In this document: positions 8,971-17,140 of the stretch, in pieces
Position numbering within the stretch: the first letter of the stretch is position 1
Layout of the letters: each line of letters opens with the position of its first letter
Assembly: GCF_023100945.1 (NCBI RefSeq)
Contig: NZ_CP064689.1
Location: 8,662,001 to 8,726,000 of the forward strand
DNA: 64,000 nt
From: Bradyrhizobium sp. 200
Lineage (GTDB): Bacteria > Pseudomonadota > Alphaproteobacteria > Rhizobiales > Xanthobacteraceae
Direction: 5' to 3'
Notes under the pieces: model-generated
Databases searched by the model: none
Told to the model about the DNA's origin: nothing
The model's input: only the letters and a program-made list of their open reading frames with translations
Position numbers and translations under genes: made by a program

Positions 8971-10395
8971 ATGACCAATCCCGCCACAACCTCCCTTCTC
9001 GACCGAGCCAATCTCGACCGCGATGCCATCAGACGCGAGATCGCGCGGGGGCTCGAGGGAGCCGACGACGGCGAGCTGTTTCTGGAATATGGCCAGACCG
9101 AAGCGCTCGGTTTCGACAATGGCCGGCTGAAGCAGGCGACCTACGACACTTCGCAAGGGTTCGGTCTGCGCGCGGTGAAGGACGATGCGGTCGGCTATGC
9201 GCATTCCTCTGACGTATCCTTGCCGGCGCTGATCCGCGCGGCGGATGCGGTGGCGGCCGTGCGCGGCGGCTATAGCGGCAATTTTTCAGCGGCGCCGGCG
9301 CATACCAATGTGCGGCTCTATGGCGACGAGAACCCGTTGGATGCGCCGGGATTTGAAACCAAGGTAAAGCTGCTGGCCGAGATCGATGCTTATGTCCGCG
9401 ACAAGGACCCGCGGGTGCGGCAGGCGTCCATCAGCCTGGGCGCCACCTGGCAGGTGGTCGAAATCCTGCGCCCCGACGGCGAGAGCTATCGCGACATCCG
9501 CCCGCTGGTGCGCGTCAATATTTCGGTGGTCGCAGGCCAGGGCGACCGGCAGGAGAGCGGCAGCAAGGGCTATGGCGGCCGCGAGGGCTATGCGCGCTTC
9601 ATCGAAACCAAGGCGTGGCGCGAGGCCGCCGATGGCGCAATCCGCGAGGCGCTGGTCAACCTGGAATCGGTCCCTGCGCCTGCCGGCGAAATGGACGTGG
9701 TGCTGGGCGCCGGCTGGCCGGGCGTGATGCTGCATGAAGCGGTCGGCCATGGCCTCGAAGGCGATTTCAACCGCAAGCAGACCTCGGCCTTTGCAGGCCT
9801 GATGGGCAAGCAGGTCGCCGCCAAGGGCGTCACCGTCGTCGACGACGGCACCATGGCCTCGCGGCGCGGCTCTCTCTCCATCGACGACGAAGGCACGCCG
9901 ACCAACCGCACCGTGCTGATCGAGGACGGCATTCTGGTCGGCTACATGCAGGACCGCCAGAACGCACGGCTGATGAATATGAAGCCGACCGGCAACGGCC
10001 GCCGCCAGAGCTACGCCCATGTGCCGATGCCGCGCATGACCAACACCTATATGCTGGCGGGCCAACGGGACCCGGCGGAAATTCTGGCGTCGGTGAAGAA
10101 CGGCATCTATGCCGCGAATTTCGGCGGCGGCCAGGTCGACATCACCTCGGGCAAATATGTGTTCCAGTGCACCGAGGCCTACAGAATAGAGAACGGCAAG
10201 CTCGGCGCGCCCTTGAAGGGCGCGATGCTGATCGGCAACGGGCCGACCGACCTGCATCGAATCACCATGGTCGGCAACGATCTGGCGCTCGATACCGGCA
10301 TCGGCACCTGCGGCAAGAACGGCCAGGGCGTGCCGGTCGGCGTCGGCCAGCCGACACTGCGGATGGAAAAGATCACGGTCGGAGGAACGGGCTAG
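8971..10395 (+). CDS. tldD: Metalloprotease TldD
   Basis: A 474-residue subunit of the TldD/TldE zinc protease, which in enterobacteria trims modified peptides such as microcin B17 and degrades CcdA antitoxin. The zinc motif HEAVGHGLEGDF begins at His255 (HExxxH). The C-terminal region with GTCGKNGQGVPVGVGQPTLR is typical. No TldE partner is seen in the window, so it must lie elsewhere. Its TAG stop overlaps the GTG start of lepB by one base. No host toxin is evident, so its substrate here is unknown. Confidence 0.95.
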   Translation: MTNPATTSLLDRANLDRDAIRREIARGLEGADDGELFLEYGQTEALGFDNGRLKQATYDTSQGFGLRAVKDDAVGYAHSSDVSLPALIRAADAVAAVRGGYSGNFSAAPAHTNVRLYGDENPLDAPGFETKVKLLAEIDAYVRDKDPRVRQASISLGATWQVVEILRPDGESYRDIRPLVRVNISVVAGQGDRQESGSKGYGGREGYARFIETKAWREAADGAIREALVNLESVPAPAGEMDVVLGAGWPGVMLHEAVGHGLEGDFNRKQTSAFAGLMGKQVAAKGVTVVDDGTMASRRGSLSIDDEGTPTNRTVLIEDGILVGYMQDRQNARLMNMKPTGNGRRQSYAHVPMPRMTNTYMLAGQRDPAEILASVKNGIYAANFGGGQVDITSGKYVFQCTEAYRIENGKLGAPLKGAMLIGNGPTDLHRITMVGNDLALDTGIGTCGKNGQGVPVGVGQPTLRMEKITVGGTG

Positions 10396-11180
10396 TGAGC
10401 GACGAGAAGATAGTGAGCAACAAGGAAGTCTCTGTCGGCAAACCGATGAGCTGGCGCGCGCAGGCCGTGCAGCTAGCTGCGATCGTGGCCGTCGTGTTCG
10501 TTGCCAAGGGCGCGCTGGCCGAACCGTTTTATGTGCCGTCCGGCTCGATGGAGCCGACGCTCCTGATCGGCGACGCGCTGCTCGCCTCGAAATTTCCTTA
10601 CGGCTACGGCGCGGCGTCGCTGCCGATCCAGATCACGCTGCCGGAAACCGGCCGTCTGTTCGGCGAAACGCCGAAGCGCGGCGACGTCGTCGTGTTCCGC
10701 TGGCCGGGCGATCGCTCGCAGGCCTGGGTCAAGCGCGTGGTGGGATTGCCGGGCGACCGCATCCAGTTGCGGGAGGGCCAGCTCTTCATCAACGACCATG
10801 CGGCTGCGTTGAAGCCGGACGGGATGGGTGAAGCGGAAGACGACCGCGGCAACACCGAACGGGCCTATCGCTTCGTCGAGACGCTGCCGAACGGCGTCAG
10901 CCACGCGATCTTCAAGATGCGCGACAATGGAAGGCTCGACAACACGCCCGAGGTGACGGTGCCGCCGGGCCAACTGTTCGTGCTCGGCGACAACAGGGAC
11001 AATTCCGCCGACAGCCGCGTCGCGGTGCGCGACGGCGGCGTGGGCCTGCTGCCGATCGACAATCTGATCGGCCGCGCCGACGCCGTGGTCGGCTCGTGGG
11101 ATCTCGGCATGCGCAGCCAGCCGGTGTGGACGTGGCTGTCCGGCTTCCGGCTGGCGCGGTTTTTTACCTCCGTGCATTGA
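10395..11180 (+). CDS. lepB: Signal peptidase I
   Basis: Membrane serine protease that removes signal peptides from exported proteins. The product of 261 residues has one N-terminal membrane helix (about residues 24-42) and the catalytic dyad Ser51 (PSGSMEPT) and Lys113 (VKRVVGLPGD), followed by GDNRDNSADSR. I chose GTG at 10395 because GGAGGA ends 8 bases upstream and the start overlaps the tldD stop (TAGTG), a sign of translational coupling. An ATG 17 codons further in would leave a shorter N-terminus. Confidence 0.95.
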   Translation: MSDEKIVSNKEVSVGKPMSWRAQAVQLAAIVAVVFVAKGALAEPFYVPSGSMEPTLLIGDALLASKFPYGYGAASLPIQITLPETGRLFGETPKRGDVVVFRWPGDRSQAWVKRVVGLPGDRIQLREGQLFINDHAAALKPDGMGEAEDDRGNTERAYRFVETLPNGVSHAIFKMRDNGRLDNTPEVTVPPGQLFVLGDNRDNSADSRVAVRDGGVGLLPIDNLIGRADAVVGSWDLGMRSQPVWTWLSGFRLARFFTSVH

Positions 11181-11191
11181 GGACGTAGCCC

Positions 11192-11223
11192 TAGCCCGGA
11201 TGAGCGCAGCGACATCCGGGCTA
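11192..11223. repeat. Short TAGCCCGGATG hairpin after lepB
   Basis: TAGCCCGGATG (11192-11202) and CATCCGGGCTA (11213-11223) form an 11-bp perfect stem with a 10-base loop. It is a minimal copy of the GTAGCCCGGATG family, found in longer form at 17042, 49568 and 54104. It lies 11 bases after the lepB stop and may act as a transcript end without a T-run. Confidence 0.75.
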
Positions 11224-11249
11224 CATTCTTCGGCGGGGCGCGCGACCGC

Positions 11250-11588
11250 ATGACCTTTGACGACGTCAGAAAAATCGCGCTGACCTGGCCTGAGGTCGAA
11301 GACGGCACCTCCTACAGCACGCCGGCACTCAAAGTGCGCAAGAAGATGCTGGCGCGGCTGAAGGAAGACGGCGACAGCCTGGTAATGCCGGGTGTGCCGC
11401 AGGACGAACGCGAGATGCTGGTGGAAAGCCAGCCGAAGGTATTTTACTTCACCGATCACTACCGTGATTATCCGATGGTGCTGATCCGCCTGTCGAAGGC
11501 TAGGCGCGCCATTGTCGAGCCGTTGCTGCGCCGGCACTGGCGCACGCTGGCGTCGAAGAAGACGGTGAAGGAATTCGACGAGCTTTAG
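11250..11588 (+). CDS. MmcQ/YjbR-family protein
   Basis: A 112-residue protein of the MmcQ/YjbR group, with the family pattern of a start (MTFDDVRKIALTWPEVEDGT) followed by a basic, compact alpha/beta domain and the end RRHWRTLASKKTVKEF. Structures of the family have a CyaY-like fold with DNA-binding suggestions, but no function is established. It stands alone between two palindromic elements. The ATG at 11250 has no strong ribosome site; the length matches the family. Confidence 0.8.
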   Translation: MTFDDVRKIALTWPEVEDGTSYSTPALKVRKKMLARLKEDGDSLVMPGVPQDEREMLVESQPKVFYFTDHYRDYPMVLIRLSKARRAIVEPLLRRHWRTLASKKTVKEFDEL

Positions 11589-11595
11589 CCTCTTC

Positions 11596-11678
11596 CGTCA
11601 TTGCGAGCGGAGCGAAGCAATCCACCTCTCCGCTTGCTGAGGTATGGATTGCTTCGCTTCGCTCCGCTCGCAATGACG
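11596..11678. repeat. Intergenic palindrome, CGTCATTGCGAGCGGAGCG family
   Basis: The left arm starts CGTCATTGCGAGCGGAGCGA at 11596 and the right arm ends TCCGCTCGCAATGACG at 11678. The arms are nearly perfectly complementary over about 28 bases (the right arm carries one extra CGCTT step). The element starts 8 bases after the YjbR-like stop and fills most of the gap to the next gene. Confidence 0.85.
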
Positions 11679-11711
11679 GCGTTAGGCGATCGTGCTACGC
11701 GACGTACGACC

Positions 11712-12287
11712 ATGAACCGAGACCAATTCCTCACCGCCGCCTTGCAAAATCCCGCCAACGAAATCATTGCCGAGGAACTGTTTCGGCTGGCGCTGCCGGA
11801 CGCGTGGCTGGTGTCCGGATGCCTGGTGCAGACGGTGTGGAACGTGCGGACCAAGCGCGCGGTCGATTACGGCATCAACGATTACGACGTGTTCTATTTC
11901 GATCCCGATACGTCGTGGGAAGCAGAGGACAAGGTCATCCGCACGCTGGCGGAGCGGTTCGCGAGCCGCGGCATCGCGGTCGAGGTGCGCAACCAGGCGC
12001 GCGTTCACCTCTGGTACCCCAAGAAACATGGCCTGCCCTATCCGGAGCTGCGTTGTTCGACGCAGGGCATCGACCGGTTTTTAACCAGGAACACCCAGAT
12101 CGGAATCCGGCGCACGCGGGATGGCTACGAGGTGTATGCGCCGAATGGCTATGAGGATGTAGCAAGGCTGATCGTGCGGCCGAACCCTGGCGCAAATTTT
12201 TCCGTTGCGAATTATCAAGCGAAGGCTGCTCGATGGAAGGCGCTGTGGCCGGAGATCACGGTGCTGCCGGCGGATTCAGCCAGCTAG
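11712..12287 (+). CDS. Nucleotidyltransferase-like protein (COG3575 type)
   Basis: A 191-residue protein. Features of the nucleotidyltransferase-like COG3575/DUF925 family are visible: VSGCLVQTVWN, then INDYDVFYFDPD, which gives the acidic pair of a polymerase-beta-like metal site, then VHLWYPKKHG and a C-terminal KAARWKALWPEI. The substrate is unknown. The frame is open upstream to 11601 but that part is the palindromic repeat, so I use ATG 11712. Its 3' end overlaps the convergent ccdA gene by four bases. Confidence 0.75.
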   Translation: MNRDQFLTAALQNPANEIIAEELFRLALPDAWLVSGCLVQTVWNVRTKRAVDYGINDYDVFYFDPDTSWEAEDKVIRTLAERFASRGIAVEVRNQARVHLWYPKKHGLPYPELRCSTQGIDRFLTRNTQIGIRRTRDGYEVYAPNGYEDVARLIVRPNPGANFSVANYQAKAARWKALWPEITVLPADSAS

Positions 12288-13000
12288 AACGAGGTCGTCA
12301 AATCCGTCAGCCATTGCGGCGAGGCTTTGACCAGCGCCGCCTCGATCCGCTTGTCCGCGCCGCTGACGATGGCGACGCCAATCAGGATGAATGCCGCGCC
12401 GAGCAAGCCCTTGCCGAGCTTGCCGGCCGACATCAGGCTGGAGCGCACGCGCATCAGCGTGGCGCGCGACAGCAGTCCCAGCAGGACCAGCGGCACCGCG
12501 GCGCCGATGCCGAAGACCGCCATGGTGAATGCGACCTGCGGTAGGTCGCGGCCCTGCGAAGCCAGCAGCGACGCCGCGCCAAGCGTCGGCCCGACGCAGG
12601 GCGACCAGACGGCGCCGAGCAGAAGGCCGATGGCGAACTGTCCGGCGAGCCCCGAGGAGGCAAAACCGCCGAGGCGCTGATCGGCCCAACCTGCCACCGG
12701 GCCGCCGGCCGCCGCGAGCCTTGCTTGCCAGGCGGGAACGAGCAGGACGGCCCCCAGCGCGATCATGATCACCGCGGCAGCCATGCGGAAGACACCGGCA
12801 TCGATGCCGAGGCCGAACCCGACCAGCGCGAGCAGCAAGCCAAGCAGGGTGAAAGAGACTGCAAGACCCCCAGCCAGCGCAAACGCGCCGAATGCGTGCG
12901 CGGCGACGGCGGCGCCGAGCACGACCGGCACCAGCGGCAAGACACAGGGCGACAGGATCGAAAGCAGTCCGGCCAGGAAGGCCAGCGCGAGCGTGCTCAC
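12284..13000 (-). CDS. ccdA: CcdA/DsbD-like thiol electron transporter
   Basis: A 238-residue polytopic membrane protein with six or seven helices. Two conserved Cys lie near the N-terminus (LSILSPCVLPLVPV, about residue 19) and mid-protein (GAVWSPCVGPTLGAA, about residue 135), the CcdA redox pair. It carries electrons from cytoplasmic thioredoxin to periplasmic thiol proteins. The start is four bases after the stop of the exported thioredoxin gene, so the two form one unit; the thioredoxin is the probable acceptor. Confidence 0.88.
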   Translation of the reverse strand: MSTLALAFLAGLLSILSPCVLPLVPVVLGAAVAAHAFGAFALAGGLAVSFTLLGLLLALVGFGLGIDAGVFRMAAAVIMIALGAVLLVPAWQARLAAAGGPVAGWADQRLGGFASSGLAGQFAIGLLLGAVWSPCVGPTLGAASLLASQGRDLPQVAFTMAVFGIGAAVPLVLLGLLSRATLMRVRSSLMSAGKLGKGLLGAAFILIGVAIVSGADKRIEAALVKASPQWLTDLTTSF

Positions 13001-13004
13001 GGGA

Positions 13005-13409
13005 TCAGAGGCTCTTGTCGAGCAGCGCCGCGATCGAGGACTGCTTGGTATCGCCGACGGAACGGCCCTTCTCGGCGGATCCCTTGAATACTATCAGCGT
13101 CGACTGCATCTGGGCGCCGAGTTGCTTCACCACGGGCTTCATGGAATCGAAATCGACACGAAAAATCTTCATATCCTTGAACTTCGGGTCCGCCGTCAGC
13201 TTGTCGAGAATGGGTCCCTGCGCCTTGCAGGTCGGGCACCAGTCGGCGTGGATTGCGACCAGGATCGGCCCGCCCGCGGCCTGCGCCGCCTTGAAGGCTT
13301 CCGCCGAGAACGGAACCGGTGTGGCGGCCAGGGCCGGCGACAGCAAACCGGCAAGTCCCAACCCGGCCGCGGCAACGGCGCCGCCAAAGAACCTTCGCGA
13401 GAATTTCAT
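13005..13409 (-). CDS. Exported thioredoxin-like protein
   Basis: A 134-residue protein with a twin-arginine-like signal (FSRRFFGGAVAAAGLGLAGL) and a thioredoxin active site, HADWCPTCKAQ, with Cys58 and Cys61. A TLIVFKG strand follows; the usual cis-Pro before it is replaced by Ser-Thr, so substrate binding may differ from a classic thioredoxin. I chose ATG 13409 with GGGAG upstream; the frame is open to 13451. It is co-transcribed with ccdA and is probably its periplasmic partner. Confidence 0.85.
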   Translation of the reverse strand: MKFSRRFFGGAVAAAGLGLAGLLSPALAATPVPFSAEAFKAAQAAGGPILVAIHADWCPTCKAQGPILDKLTADPKFKDMKIFRVDFDSMKPVVKQLGAQMQSTLIVFKGSAEKGRSVGDTKQSSIAALLDKSL

Positions 13410-13447
13410 CGTGATCTCCCTGAATACGCGCAGCCAGACGCGCTCGA

Positions 13448-13466
13448 CCAAAACGAATCGTTTTGG
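13448..13466. promoter_or_regulatory. Perfect 19-bp palindrome upstream of the thioredoxin-ccdA operon
   Basis: CCAAAACGA (13448-13456) and TCGTTTTGG (13458-13466) are exact complements around one A. The site is 38 bases upstream of the thioredoxin ATG and 37 bases past the end of the PAN-domain gene. The length and symmetry fit the operator of a dimeric regulator. No T-run follows, so it is not a terminator. Confidence 0.5.
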
Positions 13467-13503
13467 GTGCGCATGCCAAAATTACGTCGCAGGGCCTGAA
13501 ATG

Positions 13504-14082
13504 TTACCGCACCACCCCGGAAATAAATCCGGCCTTCCTTCGCGGCGGCTTGATGTCCTTCTTCAGGAAGCAGTGCGCCTCCTTGCCGGCATAGCCCGGC
13601 CGCGCATAGGTCCAGGCGCGGCATTTGTTGTCGGCGGCGCAGGCGGCCTTGCAGGCGTCGTCGCCGTCGCCGCTCTTGAGATCGAAGCTCTTGTAGTCGC
13701 CGCCGAAGCGGTCGATCGAGGTTTCGATGGCATCGTTGCGCCGCTCGACCACGCCGGCGCCGCGCACGCCGGAGACGCAGCAATCGCTGTGCACCCGCGC
13801 CGGCACGTTGCTCTTGAGCCAGCATACCGCGCCTTTGACCAGGTCGGTCGGATAGGCGAAGGTCCAGGCCCGGCAGCGGCGGTCGCGTTCGCACACCAGC
13901 GCGCATTCTGCCGGATCGCCTGAAGTTACCGGCGAACTGAGATAGTCGCCGCCGGGACGGTCGAAATTGGCCTGCGCCAGCGCCGGGCGCACGCCTGCGG
14001 CCGCCGCCAGGAAGGCGAGCATCACCACACACGCCCTGAGCAGGCGAATAGTCCCCATCCGCAGTTGCTTTCGAGTACGCAT
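13504..14082 (-). CDS. Exported protein with two PAN/Apple-like domains
   Basis: About 192 residues: a signal peptide (core LRACVVMLAFLAAAAGVRPALA) then two similar Cys-rich units. The first reads FDRPGGDYLSSPVTSGDPAE with CALVCERDRRCRAWTF; the second reads DRFGGDYKSFDLKSGDGDDA with CKAACAADNKCRAWTY. PAN domains bind proteins or sugars; the role here is unknown. The start is uncertain: ATG 14082 keeps a basic n-region, ATG 14058 gives a shorter signal, and neither has a strong ribosome site. The frame runs to 14214 through a repeat. Confidence 0.75.
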   Translation of the reverse strand: MRTRKQLRMGTIRLLRACVVMLAFLAAAAGVRPALAQANFDRPGGDYLSSPVTSGDPAECALVCERDRRCRAWTFAYPTDLVKGAVCWLKSNVPARVHSDCCVSGVRGAGVVERRNDAIETSIDRFGGDYKSFDLKSGDGDDACKAACAADNKCRAWTYARPGYAGKEAHCFLKKDIKPPRRKAGFISGVVR

Positions 14083-14133
14083 TTCCAACGCGGGATGGCT
14101 TTTCTTCGAAAAGCCGTCCCGCCCCAGCCCTTT

Positions 14134-14202
14134 GATCTGAGCATGATCTCTTCGGAAAACCGGCATCGGCTTTCCCTCGCGACAAACGCGAAAACGCGTT
14201 TG
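14134..14202. repeat. Palindromic repeat upstream of the PAN-domain gene
   Basis: It starts GATCTGAGCATGATC, has GGAAA and TTTCC arms around ACCGGCATCGGC, and ends with a perfect hairpin, CAAACGCG-AAAA-CGCGTTTG at 14183-14202. It resembles the GAGCATGATC palindromes common in Bradyrhizobium intergenic DNA. It falsely extends the upstream frame of the PAN-domain gene. Confidence 0.6.
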
Positions 14203-14291
14203 CGCGGACATCACGCTTCATCCGGCTGTCATTTGAGCGCCATCAACCTGTACGGTGGATGAACGGCCCAAAAGCGATGCAACCCGTTTAA

Positions 14292-15662
14292 TTAAAAAGC
14301 GTATTCCTGGTAGGCGGGCTCCACGGAACCGCCCCATTCGCCGTTGAACTTGTCCAGCATCTCTTCCGCCGGCGAGCGGCCCGATTCGAGGATCCGCTCC
14401 AGCGGCTCGAGGTACCGGCTCTCGTCGCGGCCGGAATGATCGACACGGTTGCGCCGCCGCAAGCCCGCATGCGACAGCTTCAGGCATTCCCGGGCGATCT
14501 CGAACAGATAACGGTCCTTGATCCTGGCCTTGAAGCCGAAACGCGGCACGTCGTCGCGCAACGCCTGACGCTCCTGCGCGGTCCAGTGACGGACCAGATT
14601 CCAGGCCGCGTCGAGGCTGTCATTGTCGTACAACAGGCCGACCCAGAACGCCGGCAACGCCGGCAGCCGGCCCCACGGCACGCCGTCGGCGCCGCGCATT
14701 TCCAGGTAACGCTTCAGGCGCACTTCCGGGAAAATCGTCGACAAATGGTTGGCCCAGTCCGACAGGGTCGGACGCTCGCCGGGAAGCGAGTTGTTGCGGC
14801 CCTCGAAGAAGGCGCGGAACGAGGACCCGGCGACGTCGATATAGTTCTCGCCGCGCTTGACGAAATACATGGGCACGTCGAGGGCGTAGTCGACCCAGCG
14901 CTCGAACCCCATGCCGTCCTCGAACACCCACGGCAACATGCCTGATCGCGCATTATCCGTGTCGCGCCAGATCTCGGAGCGGAACGAGAGGAAGCCATTG
15001 GGCTTACCCTCGGTGAAGGGCGAGTTGGCAAACAGGGCGGTCGCCACCGGCTGCAGCGCGATCGACACGCGCAGCTTCTTGACCATGTCGGCTTCGGAAG
15101 AGAAGTCGAGATTGGTCTGCACCGTACAGGTCCGGTACATCATGTCGATGCCGTACTGGCCGACCTTCGGCATGTAATTGCTCATGATCTTGTAGCGGCC
15201 CTTGGGCATCACCGGGATCTGCGACCGCGACCAGGACGGCGTCATGCCGAGCCCGAGAAAGCCTATCCCCAAGGGCGTCGCGATCTCGCGCACCTGCGCC
15301 AGATGCGCCATCAGTTCGGCCTGGGTCTGGTGCACGGTCTCGACCGGCGCGCCCGACAATTCGAACTGGCCGCCCGGCTCCAGCGAAATCGCGCCGCCCC
15401 CGGTGACGTCATAAAGCCCGATGATGTTGCCGCGCTCCATGATCGGCTCCCAGCCAAGCAATAGCTGCATGCCTTCAAGCAGCGCGCCGATGCCGCGCGC
15501 GCCCTCGTATGGCACGGGCTGACGGCTCTCCAGCGTGAACGGGGTCTTCTCGTGCTCGGTGCCGATGCGAAACTCGGACGGCGGCTTGCTGCCGGCTTCG
15601 AACCACGTGACGAGTTCGTCACGCGATTGCAGCGGCGTCATATCGATCTGGTCACGCGCCAT
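14292..15662 (-). CDS. gshA: Glutamate-cysteine ligase, plant/alphaproteobacterial type
   Basis: First enzyme of glutathione synthesis, joining glutamate and cysteine with ATP. The 456-residue length and the motifs RIGTEHEKTPF, GGGAISLEPGGQFELSGAP, GRYKIMSNYMPKVG and the CTVQTNLDFSSEADM region match the plant-type GshA found in alphaproteobacteria, not the enterobacterial type. Starts with ATG 15662. It stands alone on the minus strand, 96 bp after the MarR gene. The nearby GST would use its end product, glutathione. Confidence 0.96.
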   Translation of the reverse strand: MARDQIDMTPLQSRDELVTWFEAGSKPPSEFRIGTEHEKTPFTLESRQPVPYEGARGIGALLEGMQLLLGWEPIMERGNIIGLYDVTGGGAISLEPGGQFELSGAPVETVHQTQAELMAHLAQVREIATPLGIGFLGLGMTPSWSRSQIPVMPKGRYKIMSNYMPKVGQYGIDMMYRTCTVQTNLDFSSEADMVKKLRVSIALQPVATALFANSPFTEGKPNGFLSFRSEIWRDTDNARSGMLPWVFEDGMGFERWVDYALDVPMYFVKRGENYIDVAGSSFRAFFEGRNNSLPGERPTLSDWANHLSTIFPEVRLKRYLEMRGADGVPWGRLPALPAFWVGLLYDNDSLDAAWNLVRHWTAQERQALRDDVPRFGFKARIKDRYLFEIARECLKLSHAGLRRRNRVDHSGRDESRYLEPLERILESGRSPAEEMLDKFNGEWGGSVEPAYQEYAF

Positions 15663-15758
15663 GAAAAAATCCGGATATCTGGCGATTCGACCGAACGCGC
15701 CTTATGGCCAAGGGAATGCGGACGGCGTCGTCCGCATCAACGAAACGTATCAGGGTCA

Positions 15759-16250
15759 TCATCGCGCCGGCACGCCGTCGCGGGCAGCGGCCGCCTTGAC
15801 GTCGGAGCAGGAGCAGCCCAGCCGGTCGAGCAGACCGCAAAGCTTCATGGCATCGGCATCGGACAGTTTGGAGCCGACGTGCTTTTCGATCGCCGCCGAA
15901 TAGGCGCTCCACATTTTCTTCTGCAGCTCACGCCCGGCCTCGGTGATCTCCACGAACTGGCCGCGCTTGTCGATCTTGCATTCGCGCCGCGCCGCCAGGC
16001 CCTCGTCCACCAGGCGGTCGATCAGCCGCGAGGTGGAATATTGCGGGATCAGCATCTGCTTTTCCAGCTCCACCGGGCGCATCTCGCCGGAGGGGGCGCG
16101 CGACAGTTCCAAAAGCGCGTCATACCAGGCCAGCGGCGGGAAGCCGGCTTTCTTCAAATCCTGCTCGACGGCATCCAGCACCCGGCTCTGCACCCGCATC
16201 AGGCGGATCCAGGCGGCAGTCGCCTCGGTCGATGGTTTGCGTTTCATCAT
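15759..16250 (-). CDS. MarR-family transcriptional regulator
   Basis: A 163-residue winged-helix regulator. The helix-turn-helix region is VELEKQMLIPQYSTSRLIDRLVDEGLAARR read over about residues 59-88, followed by the wing KIDKRGQFVEITEAG. A C-terminal CSCSDVKAA holds two Cys that could sense oxidants. I use ATG 16250 because the likely transcription start is near 16267, which argues against GTG 16268. It is divergent from a glutathione S-transferase gene and the two ATGCANNTGCAT sites between them are its probable operators. Confidence 0.9.
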   Translation of the reverse strand: MMKRKPSTEATAAWIRLMRVQSRVLDAVEQDLKKAGFPPLAWYDALLELSRAPSGEMRPVELEKQMLIPQYSTSRLIDRLVDEGLAARRECKIDKRGQFVEITEAGRELQKKMWSAYSAAIEKHVGSKLSDADAMKLCGLLDRLGCSCSDVKAAAARDGVPAR

Positions 16251-16283
16251 CCAGTCCGTATCTGTCACAGATCAGTGTACCGC

Positions 16284-16333
16284 ACTAAATGCAGGTGCAT
16301 CAATCTTGACTATTTCATGCACATGCATTTAGT
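16284..16333. promoter_or_regulatory. Twin MarR operators in the marR-gst divergent promoter
   Basis: Two palindromes of form ATGCA-NN-TGCAT lie at 16289-16300 and 16317-16328, 28 bp apart centre to centre. The flanks extend the symmetry: 16284-16300 and 16317-16333 are inverted copies with one mismatch in 17. For the regulator gene, -35 TTGATG (16298-16303) and -10 TACACT (16274-16279) on the minus strand are 18 bases apart and the -35 overlaps the first operator. The second operator lies just downstream of TTGACT (16306-16311), a -35 candidate for gst. Confidence 0.75.
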
Positions 16334-16369
16334 CAGTCCGCCAATAAATGCGAGGGAAGGAAAAATCCA

Positions 16370-16984
16370 ATGAAACTGTATTATTCCCCAGGCGCCTGCT
16401 CGTTGTCCCCCCATATCGCGCTTCTCGAGGCCGGTCTGCCCTATGACCTGGTCAAGGTCGACTTGCGCGCCAAGAAGCTGGAAAACGGTGACGACTTTTT
16501 GAAGGTCAACCCGAAGGGCCAGGTGCCGGCGCTGGTGCTCGATTCGGGCGAACTGGTCACTGAGGGCCCGGTCATCGTCCAGATGATCGCCGACAAGGCC
16601 GCAGCGAAGAATCTGGCGCCCGCCCGCGACAGCACCGACCGCTACAAGCTGCTGGAGTGGCTCAACTTCATCACCACGGAGGTGCACAAGAGTTTCGGCC
16701 CGATGTTCTCGCCGGTGCTGGCCGACGAGGCCAAGGCGTTCTTCAAGGACCGCGTGATGGGCAAGTTCAGATATGTCGACAGCCAGCTTGCCGGGCGCGA
16801 CTATCTGATGGGCAGCCAGTTCACCGTCGCCGACGGCTATCTGTTCACGATGCTGTCCTGGGCGGACCGGATGAAATTCGATCTTTCCGAGATGCCGAAC
16901 CTCCTTGCCTACAAGGCCCGCGTCGCGGCGCGCCCGAAGGTGCAGGAGGCGCTGACCAAGGAAGGCCTGATGAAGGCGGCGTGA
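16370..16984 (+). CDS. gstA: Glutathione S-transferase, beta class
   Basis: A 204-residue cytoplasmic GST. The N-terminal thioredoxin-like domain begins KLYYSPGACSLSPHIAL, with the beta-class Cys10, and has NPKGQVPALVLDSGELVTEG, which binds glutathione. The all-helical C-terminal domain starts near residue 88 and contains FTVADGYLFTMLSWAD. Such enzymes conjugate or reduce electrophiles with glutathione. Control by the divergent MarR regulator suggests induction by an aromatic or oxidising compound. GGAAGG precedes the ATG. A strong terminator follows. Confidence 0.95.
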   Translation: MKLYYSPGACSLSPHIALLEAGLPYDLVKVDLRAKKLENGDDFLKVNPKGQVPALVLDSGELVTEGPVIVQMIADKAAAKNLAPARDSTDRYKLLEWLNFITTEVHKSFGPMFSPVLADEAKAFFKDRVMGKFRYVDSQLAGRDYLMGSQFTVADGYLFTMLSWADRMKFDLSEMPNLLAYKARVAARPKVQEALTKEGLMKAA

Positions 16985-17006
16985 GTTCTTGCGAATAGCG
17001 AATACG

Positions 17007-17040
17007 AAGGGCCGGATCGATGATCCGGCCCTTTTTCTTT
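17007..17040 (+). terminator. Rho-independent terminator of gst
   Basis: AAGGGCCGGATC (17007-17018) pairs perfectly with GATCCGGCCCTT (17022-17033) around GAT. A T-rich run, TTTTTCTTT, follows on the plus strand. It begins 23 bases after the gst stop codon. Confidence 0.9.
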
Positions 17041-17041
17041 T

Positions 17042-17128
17042 CGTAGCCCGGATGGAGCGGAGCGCAATCCGGGAAAGTGCAGCAAGTGGCGAGATCCCCG
17101 AATTTCGCTTCGCTCCATCCGGGCTACG
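17042..17128. repeat. GTAGCCCGGATGGAGCG palindrome between gst and the fad operon
   Basis: CGTAGCCCGGATGGAGCG at 17042 and CGCTCCATCCGGGCTACG ending at 17128 are exact complements, and the inner parts also pair (GCGCAATCCGGG with CCCGAATTTCGC, imperfect). It occupies the gap between two convergent genes and so can fold in both transcripts. Other copies are at 49568-49652, 54104-54190 and, shortened, 11192-11223. Confidence 0.9.
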
Positions 17129-17140
17129 AGTTCGCGCCCC

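Noticed and set aside
11601..11711. N-terminal extension of the nucleotidyltransferase-like gene
   Set aside because: The extension is entirely the CGTCATTGCGAG palindrome read as protein; the family start fits ATG 11712.
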